Of a stretch of DNA of 60,218 nt, positions 26,101-33,473 are shown piece after piece (positions within the stretch are counted from its first letter, which is position 1; each line of letters starts with the position of its first letter). Source of the stretch: Sciscionella sediminilitoris (GTDB lineage Bacteria; Actinomycetota; Actinomycetes; Mycobacteriales; Pseudonocardiaceae); the NCBI RefSeq assembly GCF_000737195.2, contig NZ_JALM01000025.1:1-60218 (forward strand), given 5' to 3'. Both the position numbers and the translations under genes were made by a program. Below the pieces are notes generated by a model. It saw only the letters and a program-made list of their open reading frames with translations. It did no database searches and was not told where the DNA came from.

Positions 26101-26219
26101 CGGAGAACAACGGCCACGTGCCGACCGAGACCGGCAGCGCGAGCGTGGTCGCGGGGACCCAGACCCCGCGCCGCACCCGCAGGGTGGTTTCCCGGCCGAG
26201 CGGGGCCCCCGAGGCATGA
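23166..26219 (+). CDS. rne: Ribonuclease E/G
   Basis: A 1017-residue endoribonuclease for mRNA decay and RNA processing. Residues 20-65 (LPAKLRVHALAKRLATSSRA on) resemble the small IF2 N-terminal fold. A long acidic, Gln- and Lys-rich disordered region follows to about 380. The S1 domain begins near 433 (GNVYLGRVQNVLPSMEAAFV), the catalytic DNase I-like part holds IDVNTGKFTG near 697, and the zinc-link Cys pair is CEHC near 800. The C-terminal 200 residues are disordered with a Gln run. The start is ATG with AAGGAG upstream. Confidence 0.93.
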   Translation: MSNTDNPAESTGGDNVTPSTAEALPAKLRVHALAKRLATSSRAVLTAITELGGSARTVQSSVDRELAQRVADHLGNPVGEQQEQPATEPVAAAAPAESEATATTEPEPAEQPAQPAQAEKAEKAEKTETSERVVAEEIEQARTVPELFLGPKQNAQAETESGGALTLAPANQLVKHQPPAAPVFAAASPLFLPPEPKPAEVAPEPKEPDAADPEPAADTSVTEDEEDADSEDANRKRRRRGRRGRGRGKGAEAAEGGDGTNDEAETDKQDGEKPGQGKQNQPKQNQQKQNQNKQDAPADQETEDTDATEDGDEDGGSRRRRRRRRRKGTEDGNGGAAGDPPNTVTHVRDGNNGSGDEVRAVRGSTRLEAKRQRRRDGREAGRRRTPILSEAEFLARRESVQRRMVVREQGEHTQIGVLEDGVLVEHFVTAHGSGSLVGNVYLGRVQNVLPSMEAAFVDIGRGRNAVLYAGEVDWDAAGLEGKSRRIEQALSTGDAVLVQVTKDPVGHKGARLTTQISLPGRFLVYVPGGSATGISRKLPDNERRRLKDILKRIVPEDAGVIIRTASEGISEEDLERDVRRLQVQWEAINDRSKSKSAKAPELVYEEPDLLVKVVRDLFTEDFAELVVAGDTAWETINSYIEHVAPEMTSRVRKHVAQSDVFTEYRVDEQIAKALDRKVWLPSGGYLVIDRTEAMTVIDVNTGKFTGSGGNLEETVTRNNLESAEEIVRQLRLRDIGGIIVIDFIDMVLESNRDLVLRRLTECLGRDRTRHQVAEVTSLGLVQMTRKRVGTGLLEAFSTPCEHCKGRGVVVSATPVDAPAPSAPPASNGNGRKSRKNKDRGEQQPQQQQPQQQQQQQDPEEAQRAAQRIAATALLHAKAAEAAQKDTGSKDSEESESTGAAAAEAAPAAQADSGAQVDSGDKGAESASRPAVNGANGHERPEPVAASTPVEDPGAESRASAEPHSPAQRPAGPPQPASVPENNGHVPTETGSASVVAGTQTPRRTRRVVSRPSGAPEA

Positions 26220-26276
26220 GTCCTCCGGCGGGCCTCGCGCTCGCCGGCCGGGCTCGGCAGACAGTGAAGTCGACCC

Positions 26277-26365
26277 GGGTACATCCCCGCGGAAGTCGGG
26301 GGTGTACCCTCGATTGCGGCCCACCGTCCGGTGGGGCACGAACGTGCGGCCTCGGAAATGAGGCC
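26277..26365 (+). promoter_or_regulatory. Structured rplU leader: four consecutive hairpins
   Basis: Four perfect or near-perfect stems follow one another: 26277-26309 (13 bp, one G-U), 26320-26335 (CCCACCG/CGGTGGG), 26336-26347 (GCACG/CGTGC) and 26348-26365 (GGCCTC/GAGGCC). They lie in the 189-nt gap before rplU. This density suggests a cis-acting ribosomal protein or antitermination leader, or a terminator for rne followed by a leader. No U tract follows the first stem. Confidence 0.5.
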
Positions 26366-26408
26366 CGAGAATCAGCAGTCCGTTGATGGAGTAGGAGACA
26401 TCCGCCCG

Positions 26409-26717
26409 ATGTACGCGATCGTCAAGACCGGCGGCAAGCAGTACAAGGTGGCCGTCGGCGATGTAGTCGAGGTCGAGCGCCTCGCAGGCGAGTCGGGCGC
26501 CGAGGTCGAATTCCCGGCCGTGCTCCTCGTCGACGGGGCCGATGTGGTCACCGATGCGAGCGCACTGTCCAAGGTCGCCGTCACCGGCAAGGTGGTGGAG
26601 CAGACCAAGGGCCCCAAGATCCGCATCCACAAGTTCAAGAACAAGACCGGGTACCACAAGCGCCAGGGTCACCGCCAGCAGCTGACCCGCGTCGAGGTCA
26701 CCGGAATCAGCAAGTAG
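26409..26717 (+). CDS. rplU: 50S ribosomal protein L21
   Basis: A 102-residue L21, recognised by the start [18 protein letters not shown] and the C-terminal RNA-binding segment [13 protein letters not shown]. It binds 23S rRNA in the large subunit. It is 12 bases upstream of rpmA, and the pair forms an operon that ends at a strong terminator. The ATG start is confirmed by the conserved N-terminus. Confidence 0.98.
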   Translation: MYAIVKTGGKQYKVAVGDVVEVERLAGESGAEVEFPAVLLVDGADVVTDASALSKVAVTGKVVEQTKGPKIRIHKFKNKTGYHKRQGHRQQLTRVEVTGISK

Positions 26718-26729
26718 GGGAGTTCCGCC

Positions 26730-26987
26730 ATGGCACACAAGAAGGGTGCGTCCAGCTCCCGTAACGGTCGCGACTCGAACGCCCAGCGGCTCGGGGTCAA
26801 GCGCTTCGGTGGTCAGCAGGTCAACGCGGGCGAGATCATCGTCCGGCAGCGTGGCACCAAGTTCCACCCCGGCGTGAACGTCGGCCGTGGCGGCGATGAC
26901 ACCTTGTTCGCGCTCACCGGCGGCGCCGTGCAGTTCGGTGCCAAGCGTGGCCGTAAGACGGTGAACATCGTCGAGGCGGACGCCTGA
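26730..26987 (+). CDS. rpmA: 50S ribosomal protein L27
   Basis: An 85-residue L27 with N-terminus [20 protein letters not shown], whose tail reaches the peptidyl transferase centre. The sequence [13 protein letters not shown] is typical. There is no N-terminal extension to be cleaved, unlike in Firmicutes. It is co-transcribed with rplU and followed by an intrinsic terminator. Confidence 0.98.
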   Translation: MAHKKGASSSRNGRDSNAQRLGVKRFGGQQVNAGEIIVRQRGTKFHPGVNVGRGGDDTLFALTGGAVQFGAKRGRKTVNIVEADA

Positions 26988-27020
26988 TCGAATAGCCAGT
27001 TTTCGGGCTTCACGCCCATG

Positions 27021-27055
27021 GCGGGCCGGGATTCACGTCCCGGCCCGCCTTTTTT
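27021..27055 (+). terminator. Intrinsic terminator after rpmA
   Basis: Perfect 10-bp GC stem (GCGGGCCGGG / CCCGGCCCGC) with an 8-base loop, followed by a run of six T. A textbook factor-independent terminator for the rplU-rpmA transcript. Confidence 0.92.
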
Positions 27056-27056
27056 G

Positions 27057-27110
27057 TTGAAGAACCTCGAGCTGTTGAAGAGCCTTGAGCTGTTGAAGAC
27101 GCTCGAGCTG
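27057..27110 (+). repeat. Three 18-nt tandem repeats before obg
   Basis: Three head-to-tail copies of 18 bases, each TTGAAG followed by a variable triplet or so and ending GAGCTG, fill the space between the rpmA terminator and the obg ribosome-binding region. Copies differ at three or four positions. Period 18 equals six codons and would read LKxLEL, but no start codon and Shine-Dalgarno make translation likely. Confidence 0.75.
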
Positions 27111-27135
27111 TCGGGAATCGTTGAGGAGGGTGAGG

Positions 27136-28578
27136 ATGTCGCGGTTCGTCGACCGGGTGACCATCGATGTCACCGGTGGGGACGGTGGGCACGGCTGCGC
27201 ATCCGTGCACCGCGAGAAGTTCAAACCGCTCGGTGGCCCGGACGGCGGGAACGGCGGGAACGGCGGCAGCGTGAGCCTCGTCGTCGACCGTGGTGTGCAC
27301 ACCCTGCTCGATTTCCACTTCCATCCGCATGCCCGCGCGACCAACGGCAAGCAGGGCAAGGGCGCGCACCGCAACGGGGCGAACGGGGAGGACCTGGAGC
27401 TCGCCGTACCGGACGGCACCGTGGTGCTGGACGAGAACGGCGAGGTGGTGGCCGACCTCGTCGGTGAGGGCACCCGGTTGCTCGCGGCGAACGGCGGCCG
27501 CGGCGGGCTGGGGAACGCCGCGCTCGCCTCCAAGGCACGCAAGGCGCCGGGGTTCGCGCTGCTCGGTGAACCGGGGGAGCACCGGGAGCTGGTGCTCGAG
27601 CTGAAGTCGGTCGCCGATGTCGGTCTGCTCGGGTTCCCCTCGGCGGGCAAGTCCTCACTGATCTCCGTGCTCTCCGCGGCGAAACCCAAGATCGCCGAAT
27701 ACCCGTTCACCACCCTCGTGCCGAACCTCGGCGTGGTCACCAGCGGGGACACCGTGTTCACCATGGCGGATGTACCCGGTCTCATTCCGGGGGCGAGCGA
27801 GGGCAAGGGGCTCGGCCTCGACTTCCTGCGGCACATCGAGCGCTGTGCGGCGATCGTGCACGTGGTGGACTGCGCGACCGAGGAACCGGGGCGGGACCCG
27901 AGCTCGGACATCGACGCGCTGGAGTCCGAACTCGCCCGCTACACGCCTTCGCTTTCCGGGAACCTCGCGGACAAACCCCGGATCATCGTGCTGAACAAGA
28001 TGGACATTCCCGATGCCCGCGATCTCGCCGAGCTGGTGCGCGGGGATCTCGAGGGCCGCGGCTGGCCGATCTTCGAGGTGTCCACCGCGAACCGTGAGGG
28101 GCTCGCGAAGCTGGGGTATGCGCTCGCCGAGATCGTCGAAGGCCAGCGTGCCGCGGTGAAACCGGCCGAGCCGACCAGGATCGTGTTGCGCCCCAAGGCA
28201 ATCGGTGGCGCCGAGTTCACCATCGAGAAGGACCCGGACACCGAGGGCGGGTTCGTGGTGCGCGGCGAGCGCCCGGAGCGCTGGATCAAGCAGACCGATT
28301 TCACCAACGACGAGGCCGTCGGTTACCTCGGCGACCGGCTGGCCCGGCTCGGTGTGGAGGAGGAGCTGGCCCGGCTCGGCGCGGTGCCCGGAAGCCCGGT
28401 CACGATCGGTTCGGTCTCCTTCGACTGGGAACCGTCCACTCCGGCCGGGGTCGCCGTCGCCATGTACAGCAGGGGAAGCGATCCGCGCCTCGACGAGGGG
28501 CCGGACCGGCCGAGCGCGGCGGAACGCAAGCAGGCACGCAGGCGCAGGCGCGGTCTCGAGGAGCAGGAAAACCAGTAA
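27136..28578 (+). CDS. obg: GTPase Obg/CgtA
   Basis: A 480-residue Obg GTPase involved in large ribosomal subunit maturation and stress control. The glycine-rich Obg fold occupies 1-158 ([16 protein letters not shown]), the G domain 159-330 with [26 protein letters not shown] and NKMD, then the C-terminal OCT domain (about 350-425) and a basic tail. The ATG at 27136 is preceded by GAGGAGGGTGAGG. The typical rplU-rpmA-obg-proB order is kept, but a terminator separates it from rpmA. Confidence 0.96.
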   Translation: MSRFVDRVTIDVTGGDGGHGCASVHREKFKPLGGPDGGNGGNGGSVSLVVDRGVHTLLDFHFHPHARATNGKQGKGAHRNGANGEDLELAVPDGTVVLDENGEVVADLVGEGTRLLAANGGRGGLGNAALASKARKAPGFALLGEPGEHRELVLELKSVADVGLLGFPSAGKSSLISVLSAAKPKIAEYPFTTLVPNLGVVTSGDTVFTMADVPGLIPGASEGKGLGLDFLRHIERCAAIVHVVDCATEEPGRDPSSDIDALESELARYTPSLSGNLADKPRIIVLNKMDIPDARDLAELVRGDLEGRGWPIFEVSTANREGLAKLGYALAEIVEGQRAAVKPAEPTRIVLRPKAIGGAEFTIEKDPDTEGGFVVRGERPERWIKQTDFTNDEAVGYLGDRLARLGVEEELARLGAVPGSPVTIGSVSFDWEPSTPAGVAVAMYSRGSDPRLDEGPDRPSAAERKQARRRRRGLEEQENQ

Positions 28579-28629
28579 CCGCGGCGGTTCTTTTGTGGCA
28601 GCGTTTCCTTGCGGCGAAAGGAGCGTGTG

Positions 28630-29745
28630 GTGTCGGAAGCCAGGGAAGCGATCGTTGCGGCGAAACGCATCGTCGTCAAGGTCGGTTCGTCCTCGTTGAC
28701 CACGGCCCGCGGAGGCCTGGACGCCGCCCGGCTGGACGCGCTCGTGGAACCGCTCGCGGCGCGCGCGAACGCCGGTGGCGAGGTGGTGCTCGTTTCCTCC
28801 GGCGCCATCGCTGCGGGACTGGCCCCGTTGGGCATCCCGCGCCGCCCCAAGGACATCGCCAAACAACAGGCGGCGGCCAGCGTCGGACAACTCGCGCTCG
28901 TACACGCCTACGTCGAAGCGTTCGGCCGCAACGGACTCACCGTGGGACAGGTCCTGCTCACCGCCAATGACGTGGTGCGCCGCTCGCACTACCGCAATGC
29001 CCAGCGCACACTCGCCACCCTGCTGCGGATGGGCACCATTCCGGTGGTCAACGAGAACGACACCGTGGCCACCGAGGAGATCCGGTTCGGGGACAACGAC
29101 CGGCTCGCCGCCCTGGTAGCGCATCTGGTCGGCGCGGATGCACTGGTGCTGCTCTCCGATGTGGACGCGCTCTACGACCGCAACCCGGCACTCGTTGGGG
29201 CGCGCGTGCTCACCGAGATCACCGATCCGGCCGAGCTCGACGGGGTCGGTGTGGAAACGGTTGCCGCATCCGGGCTCGGCACCGGTGGCATGGCCTCCAA
29301 ACTGGCCGCCGCACGGCTCGCCTCGGGTGCCGGGATCCCGGTCCTGCTCGCCGGGGCCGAACAGGCGAAGCAGGCCCTGGACTCGGCGAGCGTCGGCACT
29401 GCCTTCGCGCCCGGCAAGACCAGGCTTTCCGCCCGCCGGTTCTGGCTCGGCTACGCCGCGGACGCCACCGGGCGGCTGCGGCTGGACACGGGCGCGGTCA
29501 CCGCGGTGACCCGGCGGCGCCGTTCCCTGCTCGCCGCCGGGATCCTCGAGGTGGGCGGGACGTTCAACGCCGGGGATGTGGTCGAGCTCCTTGCCGAGGA
29601 CGGGGCCGTGGTCGCCCGGGGCGTGGTCGCCTATGACGCGACGGAGCTGGCCACGATGACCGGGCAATCGACGGGGGAACTACCGCCCGAGCAGCGCCGT
29701 GAGGTGGTGCACGCCGACGATCTGGTGCCGCTGCGGTCGAGCTGA
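28630..29745 (+). CDS. proB: Glutamate 5-kinase
   Basis: A 371-residue enzyme for the first step of proline synthesis, phosphorylating glutamate. The kinase domain shows [13 protein letters not shown] at the N-terminus, [11 protein letters not shown], and [11 protein letters not shown] with [12 protein letters not shown]; the C-terminal 75 residues are a PUA domain ([20 protein letters not shown]). The GTG at 28630 is chosen because AAAGGAG lies 6 bases upstream. Feedback by proline is usual for the family. proA is not directly downstream. Confidence 0.95.
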   Translation: MSEAREAIVAAKRIVVKVGSSSLTTARGGLDAARLDALVEPLAARANAGGEVVLVSSGAIAAGLAPLGIPRRPKDIAKQQAAASVGQLALVHAYVEAFGRNGLTVGQVLLTANDVVRRSHYRNAQRTLATLLRMGTIPVVNENDTVATEEIRFGDNDRLAALVAHLVGADALVLLSDVDALYDRNPALVGARVLTEITDPAELDGVGVETVAASGLGTGGMASKLAAARLASGAGIPVLLAGAEQAKQALDSASVGTAFAPGKTRLSARRFWLGYAADATGRLRLDTGAVTAVTRRRRSLLAAGILEVGGTFNAGDVVELLAEDGAVVARGVVAYDATELATMTGQSTGELPPEQRREVVHADDLVPLRSS

Positions 29746-29753
29746 GCGAGGGC

Positions 29754-30614
29754 TCAGGACCGCAGTGCCTCCCGGACGATATCGGCCAGTGCCACCGGTT
29801 TGCGGCCGGTCAGCTCGGCGACAGCGGCACTGGCGTTCGCGAGGAAACCACCGCGGCTCGCCGCGCCGAACGAGGCCACGACCTCCGCGACCTCCTCGGG
29901 CAGCCCGGCCGTCCGCAGCCCCTCGGCGAACGCGGCATCCTCGGTGTGCACGAGCTCGACCTCGCGGCCGCCGAGTTCACTGGCCAGGGCTGCCAGGTCC
30001 TCGGCCGTGAGTGCCTCGGGGCCGGTGATGTCGTACGCCTTGTCCGCGTGCCCGTCCTGGGTCAGCACGGCGGCCGCGGCCGCGGCACAGTCCTCCCTGG
30101 TCACGTAGGCGATGGCGCCCGCACCGGTGTTGGTCACCAGCCGGCCCGCCGCGATGGCCTGTTCGATGACCGGGATCTGCATGTGCGCGTACAGGTTGTT
30201 GCGCAGCATCGTCCACCGCACGCCGCTGTCCCGCAGCGCTTGCTCGGTGCCCGCGTGATCGGGAACCACCAGCGCGGGATTGGCGGGGACCGGTTCGGGC
30301 ACGGAAGTGTAGGCGATGTGCCCGACCCCCGAATCGGCCGCGGCGGCGATGGCGGCTCGTTGCTGGTCCAGCCGGGCGCCGACCGCATCGGTGGAGATGA
30401 GCAGCAGCCGGTCCACGCCGGTGAACGCGGTGGCGAGGGTGCGCGGATCGGCGAAATCGGCTCGGCGCACCTCGGCGCCGCGAGCCGCGAACTCGGCGAG
30501 CGAGTCCGGATGCCGGGTGGTGAGTACGACCTTGCTCGGCTCCACGGACTGAAATACGAGCTCGGCGGTGGTCCGCCCCAATGCGCCGGAAGCCCCGGTG
30601 ATGGCGATCGTCAT
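29754..30614 (-). CDS. NmrA-like NAD(P)-binding oxidoreductase
   Basis: A 286-residue atypical SDR of the NmrA/quinone oxidoreductase type. The nucleotide loop ITGASGALGRTTAELV is at the N-terminus, and the following VVLTTRHPDS and LLLISTD match QorB-like proteins, which reduce quinones with NADPH or sense redox state. It is divergent from an Rrf2 regulator with a palindrome between them, an arrangement also seen for the ywnB/ywnA pair in Bacillus. The catalytic substrate is not proven. Confidence 0.85.
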   Translation of the reverse strand: MTIAITGASGALGRTTAELVFQSVEPSKVVLTTRHPDSLAEFAARGAEVRRADFADPRTLATAFTGVDRLLLISTDAVGARLDQQRAAIAAAADSGVGHIAYTSVPEPVPANPALVVPDHAGTEQALRDSGVRWTMLRNNLYAHMQIPVIEQAIAAGRLVTNTGAGAIAYVTREDCAAAAAAVLTQDGHADKAYDITGPEALTAEDLAALASELGGREVELVHTEDAAFAEGLRTAGLPEEVAEVVASFGAASRGGFLANASAAVAELTGRKPVALADIVREALRS

Positions 30615-30624
30615 CGCGAAACCT

Positions 30625-30658
30625 AACTGTAGCTGTTGTGATTACGAATCAAACTGTA
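30625..30658. promoter_or_regulatory. Candidate Rrf2 operator
   Basis: The perfect 13-bp palindrome TGATTACGAATCA (30639-30651) is flanked by direct repeats AACTGTA at 30625-30631 and 30652-30658. It lies in the 77-bp gap between the divergent oxidoreductase and Rrf2 genes, so the regulator probably binds here. The region is AT-rich relative to its surroundings. Confidence 0.55.
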
Positions 30659-30691
30659 ACCACGACGATGGCGATATGGCAACATGGGGGT

Positions 30692-31141
30692 ATGCCGAGT
30701 TCGAAGAACACCCAGTTCGCGGTCGCCGTGCACGTGCTGACCTACCTCGCCGGCCAGGTCGAACGTGGCCCGGTGAGCTCGGATGAACTGTCCGCGAGCA
30801 CCAATGTGAACCCGGTCCACGTGCGCCGGGTGCTCGGGCCGCTGCGCGAGGCCGGGCTGGTGTGTTCCCGGCCTGGGGTGCACGGGGGCTGGGAGCTGGC
30901 GACCCCCGCCGAGGAGATCACGCTCGCGCGGGTGTGGCGACTGCTGCAGGGCGCGGATCCGGTGCTCGGACTGCACGGGCCCAATCCGGACTGCCCGGTC
31001 GGCCGCGGTGTCCAGCGCTCGCTGGCCGCCATCGACGGGGCGGTCGCCGAGGCCGTCGCGGCCGAACTCGAACGCTCGACCGTGCAGGACATCCTGGCCC
31101 GAGAGGTGCAGGGCGCCTGCTCTGTTCCGGGGCAGGCCTGA
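30692..31141 (+). CDS. Rrf2-family transcriptional regulator
   Basis: A 149-residue Rrf2 protein. The winged helix at 1-60 has FAVAVHVLTYLA and VHVRRVLGPLREAGLV, and the wing VHGGWELATPAEEITLARVW is conserved. Three cysteines are present (LVCSRP, PDCPV, ACSVP), but they do not match the three-Cys iron-sulfur spacing of IscR or NsrR, so a thiol or ligand sensor is more likely. The ATG at 30692 is preceded by GGGGG. It probably represses the divergent oxidoreductase. Confidence 0.87.
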   Translation: MPSSKNTQFAVAVHVLTYLAGQVERGPVSSDELSASTNVNPVHVRRVLGPLREAGLVCSRPGVHGGWELATPAEEITLARVWRLLQGADPVLGLHGPNPDCPVGRGVQRSLAAIDGAVAEAVAAELERSTVQDILAREVQGACSVPGQA

Positions 31142-31151
31142 CGCCTCCGCC

Positions 31152-33272
31152 TCAGCCGACCTGGGCCAGGGCGAAGGGGTAGACCGCTCCGGCGCCCCCT
31201 TCCCGGACCAGTTTGCTCGCCACGGTCATGGTCCAGCCGGTGTCCACCCGATCGTCCACGAGCAGCACCGGTCCCGGATTGTCCGGGAGCCTGGCGCGCA
31301 GTTCCTCGCCGAGGCTCAGCGCGTCGTGCACCGCGGCGAGCCGTCGCGCGCTGTTCGTGCGTCCTTCCCCGGTTCCCGCGGAGTGCACGGTGCCGAGCCA
31401 GGTGAGCCTTCCCACCTGGGACAGCCGCGTGGCGAGGCTGGAGACCAGCTGGGGCCGTCCGGTCGAGGCGATCGCGGCGACCGCGGTGGGGCGCTCGGCC
31501 CAATCCCATCCGGCAAGCACCTGGACACAGGCCTGGAACACCTCGTCTGGCACCGGCCCGTCCGGTTCGGCGAACAGGGCGCGCAATCGGTTGCCCCAGC
31601 CGATATCGGTGAGCCTGCCGAGCACCCGGCCCTCCTCGGCGCGCTGACCCTCGGGGAGCTTTCCGGAGAGGGGAACGCCGAGACCCGCCATTCCGGTCGG
31701 CCAGGTCTTGCGCGGCGGCACCGGTACACCGGGCGCGTCCAGCCTGCCGCCGACCGCGGCGACGGTGCTGTCGCTGACCTGAGTGCCCGGGCGCTCGCCC
31801 GTGCAGTTGTCGCAGCGCCCGCATTCGCCCGCCGTAGGATCGTCGAGCTGGCGCAGCAGGAACAGCATGCGGCAGCCATCGGTGGACGCGTAGTCGAGCA
31901 TCGCCTGCTGCTCGGTTTCCCTGGCACGGGCGATGTGCGCATAGCGTTCGGTGTCGTAGTGCCAGCTCTCCTGCTCGCCGATGGTCCAGCCGCCGCGGAC
32001 CCGGTGCAGCACGCCATCGGTGTCCAGTACTTTGAGCACCATTTCCAAGCGGGACCGGGAAAGCGGGACGAGCGGTTCCAGTGCCGCGGTGGACAGCGGT
32101 TTCGACGCCTCGCCGAGCGCGTCGAGCACGGCACGCACGACCGGTTCCGGCGGGAAAGCCATCGAGGCGAAGTACGCCCAGATATCCCGGTCCTCGGCAC
32201 CGGGGAGCAGGATCGCCTCCGCGCTGCGCACACCGCGGCCCGCGCGGCCGATCTGCTGGTAGTAGGTCACCGGGGAGGACGGGGCGCCGAGGTGCACGAC
32301 GAATCCGAGGTCCGGCTTGTCGAAACCCATCCCGAGCGCGGAGGTGGCCACGAGCGCCTTGACCTTGTTGCGCAGCAGGTCCTGCTCGGCCTGCTCGCGT
32401 TCGGCCGGTTCGGTGCGCCCGGTATAGGAGGCGACCGGAAACCCTTGCGCGGTAAGGACATCCGCCACGTCCTCGGCGCCGGACACGGTGAGTGTGTAGA
32501 TGATCCCCGAGCCGGGCAGCTCGGCAAGGTGTTCGGCGAGCCAGCCGATGCGCTGCCGGGAGCTGGGCAGCGAGACGACCGAACAGCGCAGCGATTCCCG
32601 GTCCAGCCGGCCGCGCAGTACGACCGTGTCCCGCCCGCCGAGATCGAGCTGTTCGGTGACATCCCGGACCACCCGGTCGTTCGCAGTGGCGGTGCAGGCG
32701 AGCACGGCCACCTCGTCCGGCAGTTCGGTGAGCATGGCGCGCAGCCTGCGGTAGTCCGGCCGGAAATCGTGCCCCCAATCGGAGATGCAGTGCGCCTCGT
32801 CGACCACGAGCATTCCGGCGCTCGCGGAGAGCGAGGGCAGCACCGAATCCCGGAAATCGGGGTTGTTGAGCCGTTCCGGGCTGATGAGCAGGACGTCGAC
32901 CAGGCCCTCGGCGACCTGCTGGCGCACCTGCTCCCAGTCCTGGATGTTCGCGGAATTGATGCTCGCCGCGCGGATCCCGGCCCGCGCGGCCGCCTCGATC
33001 TGGTTGCGCATCAGGGCGAGCAGTGGGGAGATGAGCACCGTAGGACCGGTGCCCTTTTCCCTGAGCAGGGCGGTGGCGAGAAAGTAGACCGCCGACTTGC
33101 CCCATCCGGTGCGCTGCACGACGAGTACCCGGGCGTTGTCGAGGACGAGGGCGCGGATCGCCTGCCACTGGTCCTCGCGAAGCTCGGCGCCGTCACCGGC
33201 GAGCGCGGTCAGCAGTTCCGCCGCCCGGGTGCGGAGTTCGGATTCGTCGATCGTGCCAGCGGATTGGGCCAT
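31152..33272 (-). CDS. RecQ-family helicase with C-terminal PRTase-like domain
   Basis: A 706-residue SF2 helicase. Walker A TGWGKS is at 55-60, DEAH at 158-161 within VVDEAHCISDWGHD, and motif VI in QIGRAGRGV. A RecQ zinc-binding segment CGRCDNC follows, near 466. The C-terminal 200 residues are not an HRDC domain; they end with VLLVDDRVDTGWT near 670, the PRPP-binding motif of phosphoribosyltransferases. So a RecQ core is fused to a PRTase-like module, perhaps for nucleotide sensing. AAGGAGG precedes the start. It is divergent from the P450 gene. Confidence 0.88.
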   Translation of the reverse strand: MAQSAGTIDESELRTRAAELLTALAGDGAELREDQWQAIRALVLDNARVLVVQRTGWGKSAVYFLATALLREKGTGPTVLISPLLALMRNQIEAAARAGIRAASINSANIQDWEQVRQQVAEGLVDVLLISPERLNNPDFRDSVLPSLSASAGMLVVDEAHCISDWGHDFRPDYRRLRAMLTELPDEVAVLACTATANDRVVRDVTEQLDLGGRDTVVLRGRLDRESLRCSVVSLPSSRQRIGWLAEHLAELPGSGIIYTLTVSGAEDVADVLTAQGFPVASYTGRTEPAEREQAEQDLLRNKVKALVATSALGMGFDKPDLGFVVHLGAPSSPVTYYQQIGRAGRGVRSAEAILLPGAEDRDIWAYFASMAFPPEPVVRAVLDALGEASKPLSTAALEPLVPLSRSRLEMVLKVLDTDGVLHRVRGGWTIGEQESWHYDTERYAHIARARETEQQAMLDYASTDGCRMLFLLRQLDDPTAGECGRCDNCTGERPGTQVSDSTVAAVGGRLDAPGVPVPPRKTWPTGMAGLGVPLSGKLPEGQRAEEGRVLGRLTDIGWGNRLRALFAEPDGPVPDEVFQACVQVLAGWDWAERPTAVAAIASTGRPQLVSSLATRLSQVGRLTWLGTVHSAGTGEGRTNSARRLAAVHDALSLGEELRARLPDNPGPVLLVDDRVDTGWTMTVASKLVREGGAGAVYPFALAQVG

Positions 33273-33313
33273 GCCTCCTTCCTACCGCAGGGTTCGGGGG
33301 CGGCGCCGCAGCA

Positions 33314-33344
33314 GAGCCGCATGAATGGTCCATTCACGCGGCTC
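33314..33344. repeat. 31-bp near-perfect palindrome
   Basis: GAGCCGCATGAATGG, one T, then its complement with a single mismatch. The core TGAATGGTCCATTCA is a perfect odd palindrome. It sits in the 201-bp gap between divergent recQ-like and P450 genes. It could be a REP-like intergenic element, a hairpin, or an operator. No other copy was found in this window. Confidence 0.6.
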
Positions 33345-33392
33345 CGGGGCTGGGCAGGCCGGGAAACCCGCGGTGTACTGGGAAAACCGAAC

Positions 33393-33439
33393 GCAACCGA
33401 TCGGGTTGCTTGTCCGCGGTGGAGCAGACGGGCTACGCT
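33393..33439 (+). promoter_or_regulatory. P450 promoter with overlapping palindrome
   Basis: GCAACC-5 nt-GGTTGC (33393-33409) abuts a candidate -35 TTGTCC (33410-33415), which is 18 bases from a -10 TACGCT (33434-33439). The palindrome is well placed for a regulator. The predicted start of transcription would fall close to an upstream ATG at 33447. Confidence 0.4.
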
Positions 33440-33473
33440 CGAAAAAATGCAGAAACTGCAAAAAGGAGTGGAG

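Noticed and set aside
22842-26867. A 1341-codon open frame on the minus strand across rne, rplU and rpmA
   Set aside because: It mirrors third-position GC bias of well-recognised genes on the other strand; its protein is low-complexity and matches nothing.
29740-29757. Terminator between proB and the oxidoreductase gene
   Set aside because: Only a 5-bp stem spanning both stop codons; too weak to call.
31008-33473. In-frame upstream extension of the P450 gene back to 31008
   Set aside because: It runs antisense through the RecQ-like gene and yields Arg/Gly-rich sequence; the P450 has a good ribosome-binding site at 33474.
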